Of a stretch of DNA of 64,000 nucleotides, positions 1 to 59,190 are shown one piece after another (the stretch's first letter is position 1; every line of letters starts with the position of its first letter). Source of the DNA: Sycon ciliatum (lineage: Eukaryota > Porifera > Calcarea > Leucosolenida > Sycettidae). The translations under genes and the position numbers were made by a program. The notes beneath the pieces are model-generated. The model did no database searches. It was not told the DNA's origin and saw nothing but the letters and a program-made list of their open reading frames with translations. The DNA is taken from contig NC_088645.1 of assembly GCF_964019385.1 (NCBI RefSeq), positions 6,504,852 to 6,568,851 on the forward strand, read 5' to 3'.

Positions 1-768
1 GGATCCAGAGTACTTCAAGTACCGTATTTTACCGGTTTTTTAGTCGACCCCGGTTATAGGTCGACCCCCGTATCCGGAGGTCTTAATTATGTTTTTAAAG
101 TTTTTGCCCAACGAAGCACTGCTAACCGCTCCCTGCTACTAACACATGAACAAATCACATAAACACTCCTCATTGGATTCTGAAACATCCCAATCCTTGA
201 AAAAGGCAAATAAACTTGGCAAAAATGCATACACATGGTGCACTCGTGTATTCATTGCAGGTCATTTTTGGAAGATACCGATAATTCCCGGTTATAAGTC
301 GAATCCCGGTTGTAAGTCGACCCCCACCTTTTCTCCTGCTATTTTCAGTCATAAAAGGTCGACTTATAACCGGAAAAATACGGTACATGTACATGCGGGG
401 TGACTCAACCACCCATAGACTGTAATACATGAAAATAAGAACGGTCTAGGCTAGGAGGCTGACCCCCTAGTTCTTCGGCAACCGATCGTACTGTAGCCAT
501 CATCAAGACTACCCGGGGGTATATTATATGTACTCTTGCTATCATGCTGCACAGGCGGTGGAAACAATGTGTACATGTGTTGTCACGTGATGTGAACTTC
601 TCCCTTGAAGACCCTATAGACTGGAGTTGGGCACTCTTGGCAGTTATGTACTCTTGGTGGGGTGTAGGAGACGTGTCGAGGGTGAACACCGTCCCAAAAC
701 CTTTCATAAACCAAAAAAAGCTATCGATAATGGTCATGGCCGCATCAGCTTCCACAGTTTATGTGCAA

Positions 769-841
769 GCCGAAATAGCTCAGTTGGGAGAGCGTTAGAC
801 TGAAGATCTAAAGGTCCCTGGTTCAATCCCGGGTTTCGGCA
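769..841 (+). tRNA. tRNA-Phe (GAA)
   Basis: Full 73-nt cloverleaf: acceptor GCCGAAA pairs with TTTCGGC and discriminator A follows. The anticodon loop CTGAAGA gives anticodon GAA; the T arm contains GGTTCAATCCC. A T-rich Pol III terminator follows at once. It is antisense to ERCC6L within an intron and has the same sequence as the copy at 47312. Confidence 0.95.
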
Positions 842-1526
842 TTTCTTTTTTTCTTCTTCTCTTTTCTCCCTGTTCATAAACATTCATTTGTTTACCTTCG
901 AAAGGCCGGCCGTAGTTGATTGTCTTCATTTTCTTTCGGACAGATGATCTCTGGTCTAGATAGACTCTCCACTTTTGTGCGCATTCGGCCAGGTATCGTT
1001 GCCTCTGTGTGTGGGCTTATCTGGCTCAACATGCTTGTTTTCTCCACATGTTGTAATCAGTGCATGTCGTGTCAGGCAGCAGCGCTTCGTTCCGGTGTAT
1101 CTTCTGCTCATGTGTGGCACGATCGAACGATTCGTAACGAGAAAGAAAAGCAATAAATGAGTGTGACAAGAGAAACAACTTTGGAAACCCCTGGTGACTT
1201 TGATGAAGCCCAGGCATGACTGCAGCAGATATACCACTTTTATGGCTAGGCTCAAATAAAGATTTGATCCTGCGTTGAAGAAAGTTTTGCTCTGCCGGTA
1301 AAGTTCAATATCTGCTGTGTTCAGTGTGCACTTCATGCTATGCTTTCGGTGTGGTGCGTACACATTAGACACGATTCTCTCAATGGTCTGCGGTCTGCAT
1401 GCACTCACGTCGCCACACGTGTGTCAAGAATCGCCTGCAAAAATGGTTTCTGAATGCTGTGTGCTTATGCGCGCATGCACCACCCCCACCATACCCATGT
1501 TCATGAACAGGGAGAAAAAAAAGAAA

Positions 1527-1592
1527 TGCCGAAACCCGGGATTGAACCAGGGACCTTTAGATCTTCAGTCTAACGCTCTGAGCTATTTCGGC
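1527..1592 (-). pseudogene. tRNA-Phe (GAA) with 7-nt D-loop deletion
   Basis: Identical to the tRNA-Phe at 769 except that seven bases of the D arm/loop (after GCTCAG) are missing, giving 66 nt. Acceptor, anticodon and T arms are intact, but without a normal D arm and with a disrupted A box it is probably not expressed or functional. Its flanks (T-rich tract then CTCCCTGTTCAT) match those of the 769 copy, so the two are an inverted duplication of one cassette. Confidence 0.85.
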
Positions 1593-1715
1593 TTGCACAG
1601 AAACACCACACGCCAACGCCACCATGAGCGTAGATTTGGCCATCGACGCAAGACGTGGAGTTCCAGAAGAGGCTTTTTCACAGGAAATACCCTGTATGTT
1701 GCAAGCATGGCATAC

Positions 1716-18898
<17,183 letters not shown>

Positions 18899-19594
18899 CG
18901 TTCTTCGTCCTGATTTCAATAGCTCATCTCCCCCGATATCCTTGTACAATCCCCCGCAGCGTCTGTATACTAGGCCAGGATGTGCCGCTTACAAGACGTC
19001 ACGCTACAACTACAAGGTCTTTCAAGTAGTTGTTACAACAAATTTCGTTCGGAACTTTATCCATAATCGATCGATTCGCCTCCAGCTTCAGCTTCCCCTT
19101 CTTCATCGATCTCCCATTCCCAACACGATGTGATCAGCAAAGCCTGGAAGGCGCACGGAGTTATTTTCAAATTTCCCGCTGCACGAGGGTGTCAAATCGC
19201 CAAAATCTCAGAAAAGGGACAATTAACTGTACATCGGTGCATATTTGACTGAAAAACGGGAGTAATGCGTCACACTTTCAGGAAAAAAAATCGGAAGGAG
19301 TGGTCTGTGTTACCAATGGTTACGTACACACAATATGCAGGGATGATCTCATGACTGCATGAGCTCAGATCTGATTCTTCTCGCTGACTGCATGCTTTCG
19401 TTTTGCGTGTTGTTTTTGTTTTGCGAAGTGTGTGTGTGCGTACGCGTGGTCTGGCATTTCCTCTTGCTGCAATGAATTATCAGTGCTAGATATTCAGCTA
19501 ACCGTCCGTGAGCAGCTTCTTGGTGGTGGTGTAGATCCCATGTCGTAGTGGAGAGGGAGAAACGAGTTTCGGGAGGTCAGCTGAAGCCAACGCG
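18899..19594. promoter_or_regulatory. Candidate divergent promoter of ERCC6L and MAP2K4
   Basis: About 0.7 kb separates the inferred ERCC6L start (minus strand, 18898) from the MAP2K4 start (plus, 19595). Both 5' UTRs must lie here. I see no clear TATA box and no transposon-like inverted repeats, unlike the surrounding introns. Function is inferred from head-to-head arrangement only. Confidence 0.5.
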
Positions 19595-32006
<12,412 letters not shown>

Positions 32007-33500
32007 GACCAGCCGGTCAGTTCCGTGTGCATCTTCACAGTCGGTCTGCAATGTACTAATCTGCTACTCGGGATATTCTTCGTTTTCCTGCACTCGTCCA
32101 GCACTCGTCTGTGCACGCAATCTATGTACTAGTACATGTTACACTCTCCTAGTGGCCGCCAGTAGCTGGTGTACCCACAGTCTGAACCTCTTGTCAGTTG
32201 GCAACGTTTGCTCTGCCCCGTCAACGCTGTCTTGATGTGCTCTCGTTCGTTCGTCCTCTCTATCCGTACTTCTTCATCGTCGCCCACGGCTGATTGTGTC
32301 TGTATGGCTGTCGTCCTGCCGTGTATGTCATGCCATGCTGTGCTGGCTGCATGGTGTGACTGGTGTTCATGGCATCACGGAAAGTAGTTTGCGTGGTAGT
32401 TCCTCTGCAGACCCCGGCACACCAACCAGCATCGTAGTCCGTAGTCTGTCCGTTTCACCGTCATGTTACGTATCAGCACGTCGTTCTGTAGGCCTACTGC
32501 TGGTGATGACCTAGCAACATGCCATGCCAATGTGCGCGGGAGAGAGCCCATCTCCAGGATCTGTGCATGATAACAATGTGCAGGCGGCTCAACGGGACTT
32601 CCTCTGTCTCAGCAGCGGTGGTGGCATGGCAAAAAGCAGCAGCAGCATTGGGTTGCGCCGTGAAATACTATGACCGCACTGTCCGTTTCTGTCCGCCTTG
32701 CTCGTCGGTGCTCTGTTGTCGTATCGTCTCGCTGTGTCCGTATCTCTCTTCTACTACACTCGCACCTTGTAGCTGGTGGTCATGTTTCATATATTCTCAC
32801 CTGACCACGTTTCCACTGTTATCGAACTGTCCGTATCTGCCACTGTATCGCATAGACCGTCCGCACTTGCTCTGCAGCAGCTAAGTCGCTTTTATTTCCG
32901 CCGCCGCTGCTGCTGCCTCGTTGCTGCACGCACGCACGCGCGCATTTCTCGTCTCTCGTTCCGATCACCGCCGTCTCGTCAAGCCGTTCCTAGCGGCTCG
33001 GGCTCTGTCGTCGTACGTCATTTGAAAAACCCGTTTCATTGTCTTGTGGAAACTCTTGTGCCGGTATTTTCTGCCTCCCACCACTTTACCGTTCTGTATG
33101 TTCACATTTTATCCCGGAATTCCCCCCGGCGAGCACCTTTCGGTTGCTACTGGGACAGCATAGCAATGTAATCTTCTGCATTATAAACAGGGCTTTCAGC
33201 ATATTTTATCCTATAGAACCTTTTTCCCCGTCTAACTTCTCCACGTCCCACTTCCCGACCATGCTCTTGCCTCTCCCCCTCCAGCCGCCGCTTACGTGCC
33301 TTCTTTCTCGTTCACTCCAGTCTGTCCGTCGTCCACTCGGCACACCTTCCTTTGCAGTGCAACATAGCCTTTACTCTATTCATCTACATCCTGCTGTCTA
33401 GTTTTTTTCCTCGTTTCGACCCCAGTGTTTTTCGTCAAGTTTTGCCCCCATTTCCCATTTTGATGCAAGTCCACTGCTGCTGGTCTTGTCATGTCACACA
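32007..33500 (+). other. Probable MAP2K4 3' UTR region
   Basis: After the stop at 32006 about 1.4 kb is pyrimidine-rich, low in transposon-like repeats and without splice-joined coding frames. No AATAAA signal was evident close to the stop, so the 3' end cannot be placed. Confidence 0.45.
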
Positions 33501-34096
33501 GCTATTGCCTGGCTGACTGTGTTTGTCTGCATGAGTTGCCTGGTGACCGTGACAGTCGTGTCCTTGCTGTGCAGTGTGCACCCCTTACCCACCCACCTAC
33601 CACACTCGTGATTGTTTCGAACTTTCGATTTATCTTCTCTATTTTCCCCGGTTGTAAACGCATCCTGCCGTTTGCCGTGTTTCTCTGCACGCGTTAATTG
33701 TGAGTGTCCTATTATTCCTGGCTACATGTGTTGTTACGTAGGCCTGGCAGTGTGCTGTGCTAAACCCCAGGGCCATGTACAGTGCAGTGCTGCTCGAGGG
33801 GTGCTTTCGATTTTGGGGATAATTCTCGAATGAACAGAATGAACGGATTGCGGCCATGTAAACGAACGACTGCATGTACGTAGATATCGTAAAAAGGAGA
33901 TCACGTGGGATCCCGTGCACCCTCGCGCGCACGTGGACCTAGCATGGTGTTATACGTCGAGTGCATCAATTCTGGCGTACGCAATTCCACCCGCCCTCTC
34001 TTCAGGATTGACGAATTTGTGTAATCCACCATAACTAGTTCTAGAATTGACCGAAATGTGTGTAATAACTCGCCCAATGAAAGCTTATAAAGTATT

Positions 34097-34140
34097 TACC
34101 AGGGAGTCGTAAAATACCGGTATTTTACGACTCCCTGGTA
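34097..34140. repeat. Perfect 44-bp palindrome
   Basis: Arms TACCAGGGAGTCGTAAAATA-CC and their exact complement with no spacer, centred on CCGG at 34117-34120. A shorter copy with one mismatch lies at 17731-17766 in an ERCC6L intron. Confidence 0.9.
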
Positions 34141-34655
34141 TTTACAGTAGTATAACGTGCAGAGCACTGACTTGACTAGTACCGGTATGTACAAAGCAGT
34201 GCACGATCGGATTTCACTGAGCAGCAGTGTGCACATACGGCAGCAGTAGATGCACATGCTGTTGTTGTAGGGACCCTTCCTGTCCATGGACTATCTCTAG
34301 ACTCTGGTCACTATAATCAGAAAGTATAATAATTATTATGTTTTATTTAAATCAGAAAATACATTGACCAAACTCTTGGATCCGCGAAGCCGCAAACCGC
34401 AACCGACACTTAGCAGTCTCCGGCGGCTGAGTAGAACACACTGCATCATCCAGTGCAATCATGTACGTGTGAACCCTATACAATGTACAGTGCGGCCTTA
34501 GGCCTGGCAGAGTCTGTTCAAAAAGCAGTGAAATAAAATTGGCAGAACCATACAAACCTTATGGTGGGAACTTACTTGAATTCTGATCCATTTCTTTATC
34601 CACAGACCAAACATTCATAAAATTAAGGATGAAACATGCCAACCAAAGAGGGTGG

Positions 34656-34758
34656 TTTGATCCTAGAGGGTGGTGGCGTTCCCACGGCGGATGCGGAAAA
34701 CTCGGCTTCCAGCCGAGTCTCACGCGAACCGTGAAATTTATTTAATTTATTTTTATGC
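34656..34758 (+). repeat. SINE-like dispersed repeat, copy 3
   Basis: GATCCTAGAGGGTGGTGGCG, GCGGATGCGGAAAACTCGGC, GAGTCTCACGCGAACCGTGA, then an AT-rich TTTATTTAATTTATTTTTA tail. Matches copies at 17105-17223 and 29053-29165. Confidence 0.65.
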
Positions 34759-35887
34759 CAACCAAAGTGTACCAAATTCTGCCGGCGTTATCCGGCCGCC
34801 AAGGGTTCCCTGCGGCTCTCATGATATGAGTGTCACCAAACATAATGTGTAGAGAGAATGGCGGATCAACGGTACTTTCCAGTATGCATGCACTGCCGTA
34901 CCAGTCTCTTTGTGGCGAGCAGACAACCCATCCTTTATCACTCTACGGTGCATGCTCCCACAAAAGTCTACGGCGCCGTACACAGGACATTGGGAAGACG
35001 AAATGCACTCTGCACGCATGCACGACTGCTCAATCATTAGTTACTTGAATAAGCTGCCAGAGCATACAGATCCAAAGTACTTATGGGATGTGATGTGATA
35101 AAAAAAATAAAACCCCAGGAACCCTATACATATAGGGCCCCCTGATGAAAAACAAACAAACAAACAAACAAACAATTACAATAGTGTTGTCGTACTACAT
35201 GTACTGTTGTGAATTCTATCATTGATAACCAACATGCTCAGAGCCAGCAGAGCGGAAAAAAAATTAATGGTAAAAACATCATTAAAATTAAGAAAAAACT
35301 AACTTGTAGCCACAGTGTGCCTAGCAGGGGCTAGGCTGAAACATTGCGGATAATTAGCCACGCGATTGCATCAACGTGGCAGAAATGTAGACGGGTGAAA
35401 AATGCACGTGTGCGTGCTGGAGCGCAGGAGTTTCTGGAAGCACGGCAAGAATTCCAACCAGCGCTGTTCTGGAGACTATTGCACAAAAACTAAGCGGGCC
35501 TCTCAGTACGGGAAAAAAGGAGCAAGAAAAAGGAGCACAGGCGTGCGGTTTCAGACAGAAGCAGGTATAGTCTGCTTCGGGGAAAGGCAGATGAAACAGA
35601 ACTCTCTCTTTCTAAAAACTAGAAGAAAATAGAGAAAAGCGGTAGAAAAAGTGGGTAAGTAGTGGCAGACATAAGAATAGGGGTGTGGAGGTGGTCTGTA
35701 GTCAGTCCGAGTACCTTCTCTGTAGCGTTGGAGAAAATAATATGATTACGGTGGTGTATAACTATGCAAGATGAAGTCAGTAGTGCCAGAGAGGCATGTA
35801 CGGCACACACACCGTATGCTGTATGCCTGCCTCTGCCAAGCTCACACGGAATCAACAATGCCACTGCGTGGATGATATGGAAGGCGG

Positions 35888-35889
<2 letters not shown>

Positions 35890-35948
<59 letters not shown>
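35890..35948 (+). repeat. (CA)n microsatellite
   Basis: Uninterrupted CA run in the intergenic region. Confidence 0.97.
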
Positions 35949-35952
<4 letters not shown>

Positions 35953-36461
35953 CGGGTGGATACACTCCAGGTGTGCTCCGGTCGAAAGCGGAACACCGTT
36001 CAGACCAATCAAGTTGAAATATAGATATAGAACATTCTACCGAAACTGTGTACTCTCTGAGCTGACAGATGAAGGAAGTTAGCGGACTGATGTGGTTACA
36101 TTAGCACTTCAGACCCATTGCCATACAGAATATTCGGGATCAAAACATACTCGTGGCCTTTTCTGCTTCACAGTATGGTTCATGGCAGTCACTCACTATG
36201 CCATCTGTCGCACACACTCACGGGCATTATCATAGGTGAAGAAAGGGTTGCTGCTGTAGCCAGCACAGCAAACACGCCATTGCTCAATGGCCGGTGCGGG
36301 GCAGGGGAGACATGGACCCAACCGGCGCTGCAACGGTTAGGAACACTTCAGCAAAACAAAGCCGCCTTTGTTGAGATCAAACAGACGCCAGGCTCCAGGA
36401 GCAGCAGCAGCAGCCATTTCTGGCAAGCGGACGATAATTATGACTTACAATACTCATGTTC

Positions 36462-39400
36462 TCAAGTGGACGGCGGCTGCTTCCTTTTCAGCTTGCTGCG
36501 GAACGAGCCATAGTTGAGGATACGCGGCATGTCACTCCGTATTCTCAAAGAGGGCGACCGAGTGTGACTGGACTCTCGGCTGGGAGCAGCTTCACAGGAC
36601 AGCTGGCGAGAGGGCATCCTCGTGCTGGGCTTCACCAGGTCGAGCTGTGCCAGGGACTGCTGATCGGACAGGCGCCGCTCGCGGGGCCGATGCTGCTGGT
36701 GCTCGAGCGATTCGTCGCAGTTGGGGCTGGCGCGAGCAGAGTGCGGCGAGTGAGCACGTTTCTCGCGCAGCGAGTATGAGAAGGTGCTGCTCTTGTGACA
36801 GTCCGCAGTGGCGGCTGCGCCGTCCGTGTGCCTGGGGGTGGCGGTGGTGCTGACGCCACTCTTGCGCCGTCCGCTGTCTGGATTACCACCGCCCGATAGA
36901 GACGGCAGTCGTGTGCTAGTCGAGCGGCGCATCATGTCGCCGGCTGATCGCATCTGGCTGCCGCGGCGAGAGAGACGCTGAATCATATCCCCAATACCGC
37001 TGCTGCTGCCATTGCCTCCGCCAGACTTTCCCACACCAGTGCTGCCAGTGACATCAAGGTTCTCCTTCCCTTGTTCTCCGTCGCCGCCACCAGCCGCATC
37101 ATCACAACACTGGTCTAAGGACCCGGTGATTTCCGCGGTAATGTCCATTTCGCTGGCACAGTTCATGGTCTGACCGGAAACTCGCATCTGCTGGGCTCGG
37201 CGTCGCGCTATTGTCTTGGCCCGGTCTCGCGTCAGCGCACGATTGACACCGCTCGCCTCGGCATCGTCGGAATCCTCCCACGGAACCTGACGATCTCCAG
37301 AATGTCTACCGCAGTTTGACGACGACGGTGATATGCTGGTAGTGCTTGTGCCGGTCCTGATGCGGCCCTCCTGGTTAATATCGATGTAGGCAGAGAAGGA
37401 TTGGTTAACAGGCAGTGGGGCCGCAGACATAGAGAAGAAACGCGCCGGAGCGCTGCGCGGTTCGCCCATGTCCAGCGAGCCTCGTGCCGAAGTGGCCGAA
37501 TGACAGCGATCGACCAGCGATGCTCTGGATCGGGCCAGCAGCGTGTGTGTGTCCGGCATGGTGTCAAGACCTTCTAGCTTGTCCTCATCAAGAGCTCGGA
37601 GCGAACTGGCTCGTGCCGTATCCGAGTCCATGTCACCGTCAAGGTTAGGCTCCTCCGGGATAGGCTCCTGCATGCTTATTGCTCCCACCTCGTTGACAAG
37701 CGTGTGTTCCGAATCCGAGCCGAGCAGCTGTACTCGGAAGTTGGGCAGTTGCTGCTCAACACGACGCTCGGGTGTGCTCAAGCCGTCGTCAAACGGAGCG
37801 AACAGCGAGTCATCCTGCTCGGACTCGGACGATGGGCTCGTCAGGGAGCTGCACGAGGATCGCTGCGAGCCACCACTGCATGAGGAGGGTACGGCTGCTG
37901 CACTCGTTGTTGACGTCCAGCTCAGCGGCTCCGAGTGCAAGAGAAACTCGAGCAGGTGAGGTGGCGGCCTGATTCCAAAGCCGCCGCCAAAATCGTTGTC
38001 GCCGCATTCCTGAAAGAAATTATCGTCAGCAGGATCGCATTTGTAACCATCATCATCATCGTCATCATCGCTATGCTGTGCTATGTCTTGGCGATCGGCA
38101 GCAGAAGCGACGGTGTAGCTACCGTTACAACTCGGCTGGGCAGTGGACGACGTGACGGCGGTTAAAGACAGCGTGGCCAATCCCGGCATGACAAGCTTGT
38201 CGTGCCCACCGTGTATGCTGGTATTGCTGCTGACTGGCAGGAACGCATCGCTGATGGTCCCCGTCACGGTCATGTTGCTCGCTTGCCGCGTCACCATGCC
38301 CTCGGACGATATCGTGAAGAGCGAGGACGACTCAAGGCATGCGTCGTTCTCGAACGAGGCACTGACTGAGTTCAGGTCGCGAATCTCACCGCGTAGTTTC
38401 AGCAGTGTGGTGAGAATGGCAAAGTCCTGCTGACGAATATCAGCCTGCAGTGCGGTGCAAGAGATTCGACAACAAATAGACAATAATGAGACATTTAACT
38501 CGGATCCTGAGCCAGTAATAAATGTAAAGTAGAAGAAAACACACGGGAACGAGTTATCGGAACCAACTACCGTTCAATGTCTCAGCAGCCTGTCAGTTTT
38601 GTGCCCTGTTATCGCACTTTCTGACTGATTATTGCTACAGCATGAGACACACTCAACGAATGCGGACCATTCGATTATCAGAGCAGTACAGCACGTGTAT
38701 CAACTTCTGGAGGCAACAGGGAACACTGCACTGCATCCTACTACACAGCATACCTACACCCCCCCCCCCCCCCACCTCAGCCACGCTGCACCGGGTACGT
38801 TTTAGCACTCTACAGGCACCGTGGCCGTGGGTGGACCATCCTGGATGAAAAGTGGCACGACCATGGTGGTACTAGTTGAGCTGTGTGTGACACCCCTGTA
38901 CATGACTGTATAGCACATGACACCCCCCCCCCCCCCCTACACACACACACACATAGGGTATTACCAAGAGTACATAACCACGGTTATGTGGTTATGTACT
39001 CTTGGTATTAGGAAGAACAAAGGACCACTGAACTACAAGTTACGCTATAATGCCCACTATTCACCACCAGTTACTTGACAAGTAGCAAGTTGATTGTCAA
39101 GTAACTGATGATGTTAGTGGACATTATAGCGTAACTTGTAGTTCAGTGGTCCTTTGTTCTTCCTAGAAATCCTTGGCTCTCCACTCGAGTCCAACTATGT
39201 ACGCACACACACACACACACTTACAAGATTTTGCCTGAGGCGACAGCACGACTGCGACAGGCTGCTGCTGCTGCTGCTTGCACCGCCGCCGCCACCACTG
39301 GTCTCTGGCTTGCTCTGGAACGACAAGGACACGGCTGCTGTAGTTGCCGGGAGTGGTGGAGGTGAGGAGCATGCGGTCGATGACGAGACCGGCGCTGCTG

Positions 39401-40376
39401 CTTGCCCGGGGCTTGCTCGTCTAGCGAAAAGTGCCGATGACGAGACGCTTGACGCCGTACTGCTGCTTGAACACTGCGCTGAGAGCGATGCCTGCTGTTG
39501 GCATTGCGAATGCGGTGCTCCATGCTTCGGATACGGTGGTGTTGCTTTTCGCGCCAGAGCTGCGACACTCTTGCTCAATGTCCGCGATTCTGCTCCCTGG
39601 GTCTTGGTGTTGCCGCAAGACGATGACATTACGTGAACGCTGGATGAACGTTGGCATGACAACGCCGAGGGTATGGAAATACTGCCTGGCGTCAGCTTGA
39701 TCTCTTCTTCTCCGCCACGCGCCCGTCTTGTTGGCGGCGGAGTGAAGGTGGGTGCCAGTGTCATCCGCGTGGCTGGATCACGCGCCGATAGACCACCCTC
39801 GGAAACGGTCTGCCGTCGTCCTCGCTCGGCCTCTGCAGCCGCGTGACCGGGCGGCATGTCCGAGAACCAGGAATGGACGCCCGACTCCAGCTCCGGCTGT
39901 TGCTGCTGCAGCGTCTGCTGACAGCGCGGGTCACGGTCCTTGCGAAAACTGTACTTGAGCAAGGACGCTACTCCAGATCCTCGCTTGGGACTGGTTGGAG
40001 AAGAACCAGGTTTATGAGTTACGTCCATTTTACTGCCGCTAGTATTACTGTTCATCTTGAGCATACGACTCCACGTTCCACTGGTAAACGTGCTCGAGCG
40101 AGGCCGCTGGCCATTTTCCAAATCTATGTCGGCCTCCGCTTTCGGCAGAGCACTGAATTCCAGGACTTCACCCGCGCCCAATTTTACTAGGACAGGAGAC
40201 ACGTCAGTTTCTTCTGGCGGTATCGTCTTCGTTCTCAGCACTGCATCCGTCTGCTGGGCGTTCAGGCCGAAGAAATTGCTCAAACCGGTCTTCCGGCGAA
40301 CCTGCTTTCTCGACAGCCCGCGTTGCTCCATCATCAGATCCCATTCCGGGTCCACGAATTTCTTGGCGCTCGACAT
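36462..40376 (-). CDS. Unrecognised Ser-rich protein, two coding exons, 1044 aa
   Basis: Exon 1 is 40376-39225 (384 codons from ATG; donor GTAAGTG), exon 2 is 38444-36462 (acceptor after CACTGCAG, 660 codons plus stop). The junction is in phase and unites RLRQNL with ADIRQQDFAILTTLLKLRGE-IRDL, a predicted amphipathic helix. That helix loosely resembles the LR-x-x-L-x-x-x-R-x-x-D helices of FAM167/FAM89/LURAP-type proteins; this is a weak likeness, not an assignment. The N terminus KKFVDPEWDLMMEQRGLSRK, then QVRRKTGLSNFFG, looks conserved and is followed by long Ser/Pro-rich low-complexity sequence, a basic block SLLKYSFRKDRD, an acidic run DDDDDDDGYKCD and a basic C terminus (SKLKRKQ). No transmembrane segment or signal peptide seen. 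Codon periodicity is maintained over both long exons without stops. It lies head-to-head with RINT1. Confidence 0.8.
38445..39224 (-). other. Intron of the Ser-rich gene with solo-end palindrome and foldback
   Basis: Contains two C-runs (38759-38773, 38923-38938), a palindrome TACCAAGAGTACATAACCAC with its complement at 38962-39007 (both ends of the CAAGAGTACAT MITE family with the middle lost), and a 157-bp foldback at 39009-39165. Confidence 0.75.
39009..39165. mobile_element. Short foldback element
   Basis: TAGGAAGAACAAAGGACCAC continuing ACTACAAGTTACGCTATAATG is inverted at the right end, with a second inner pair around CACCAGTTACTTGACAA. Same outer arm motif as the large foldback at 26885-27685. 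Confidence 0.85.
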
Positions 40377-40814
40377 GCCCACAGGCTAGCTTCGAGTCAC
40401 ATTTGATACGCTCTCCTGAATAGAACAGCTCTACAACACAGCTTTTCGTCCCAGCAAGAAGTACAGTGCCATCAACCTTCCAGAGAGAAGCTTCGATGCA
40501 TCGATATGACTGCTCACTTCATGACATTTGTAGTACACACCGCAAAACTCCCAGCATTCGTACACAACGACGCAAGCATGAAGCAGTGCAGCGCAGGGAA
40601 AGAGGATGTTTACTTTTCGCAACGGATTCGCGAATTCGAGTGACCGCGGGAAACGACTTTTCTTGCAAATTTTTGAGAGAAATGCAAAGTTGATGTCATT
40701 ATTATGTCATCTCATCTCGTTTGGAGCTGAATCCTGCTTCTTCAAAAAATTAATGAAAAACAAGCACAATGCACAAACCCCCTAAACCATGACAACTACC
40801 TTTACTTGTCCTAG
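40377..40814. promoter_or_regulatory. Candidate divergent promoter of the Ser-rich gene and RINT1
   Basis: The minus-strand ATG is at 40376 and the first confident RINT1 exon starts near 40815, so both transcripts should start here. An ATG at 40578 (MKQCSAGKEDVYF) could be the RINT1 first coding exon, but I cannot place its donor securely. Confidence 0.45.

Positions 40815-59190
<18,376 letters not shown>

Larger units (their letters stand above)
1..1715. other. ERCC6L intron with tRNA-Phe cassettes and GTCGAC-type repeats
   Basis: No exon seen. Bases 20-110 and 285-390 carry a degenerate repeat with CGGTTATAAGTCGACC motifs in both orientations, also present at 30495-30640. Bases 600-665 resemble the right end of the MITE family whose termini read GAGTTGCACACTCT then ATGTACTCTTGG. 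Two tRNA-Phe cassettes lie in opposite orientation at 769-841 and 1527-1592. Confidence 0.6.
33500..36461. other. Intergenic, no gene recognised
   Basis: Holds a perfect 44-bp palindrome (34097-34140), a SINE-like copy (34656-34758), a fragment of the TACCGTAAAG MITE family (34862), an (AAAC)n tail-like run (35151-35175) and (CA)n at 35890-35948. The last part (36118-36461) may be 3' UTR of the minus-strand gene ending at 36462. Confidence 0.5.
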
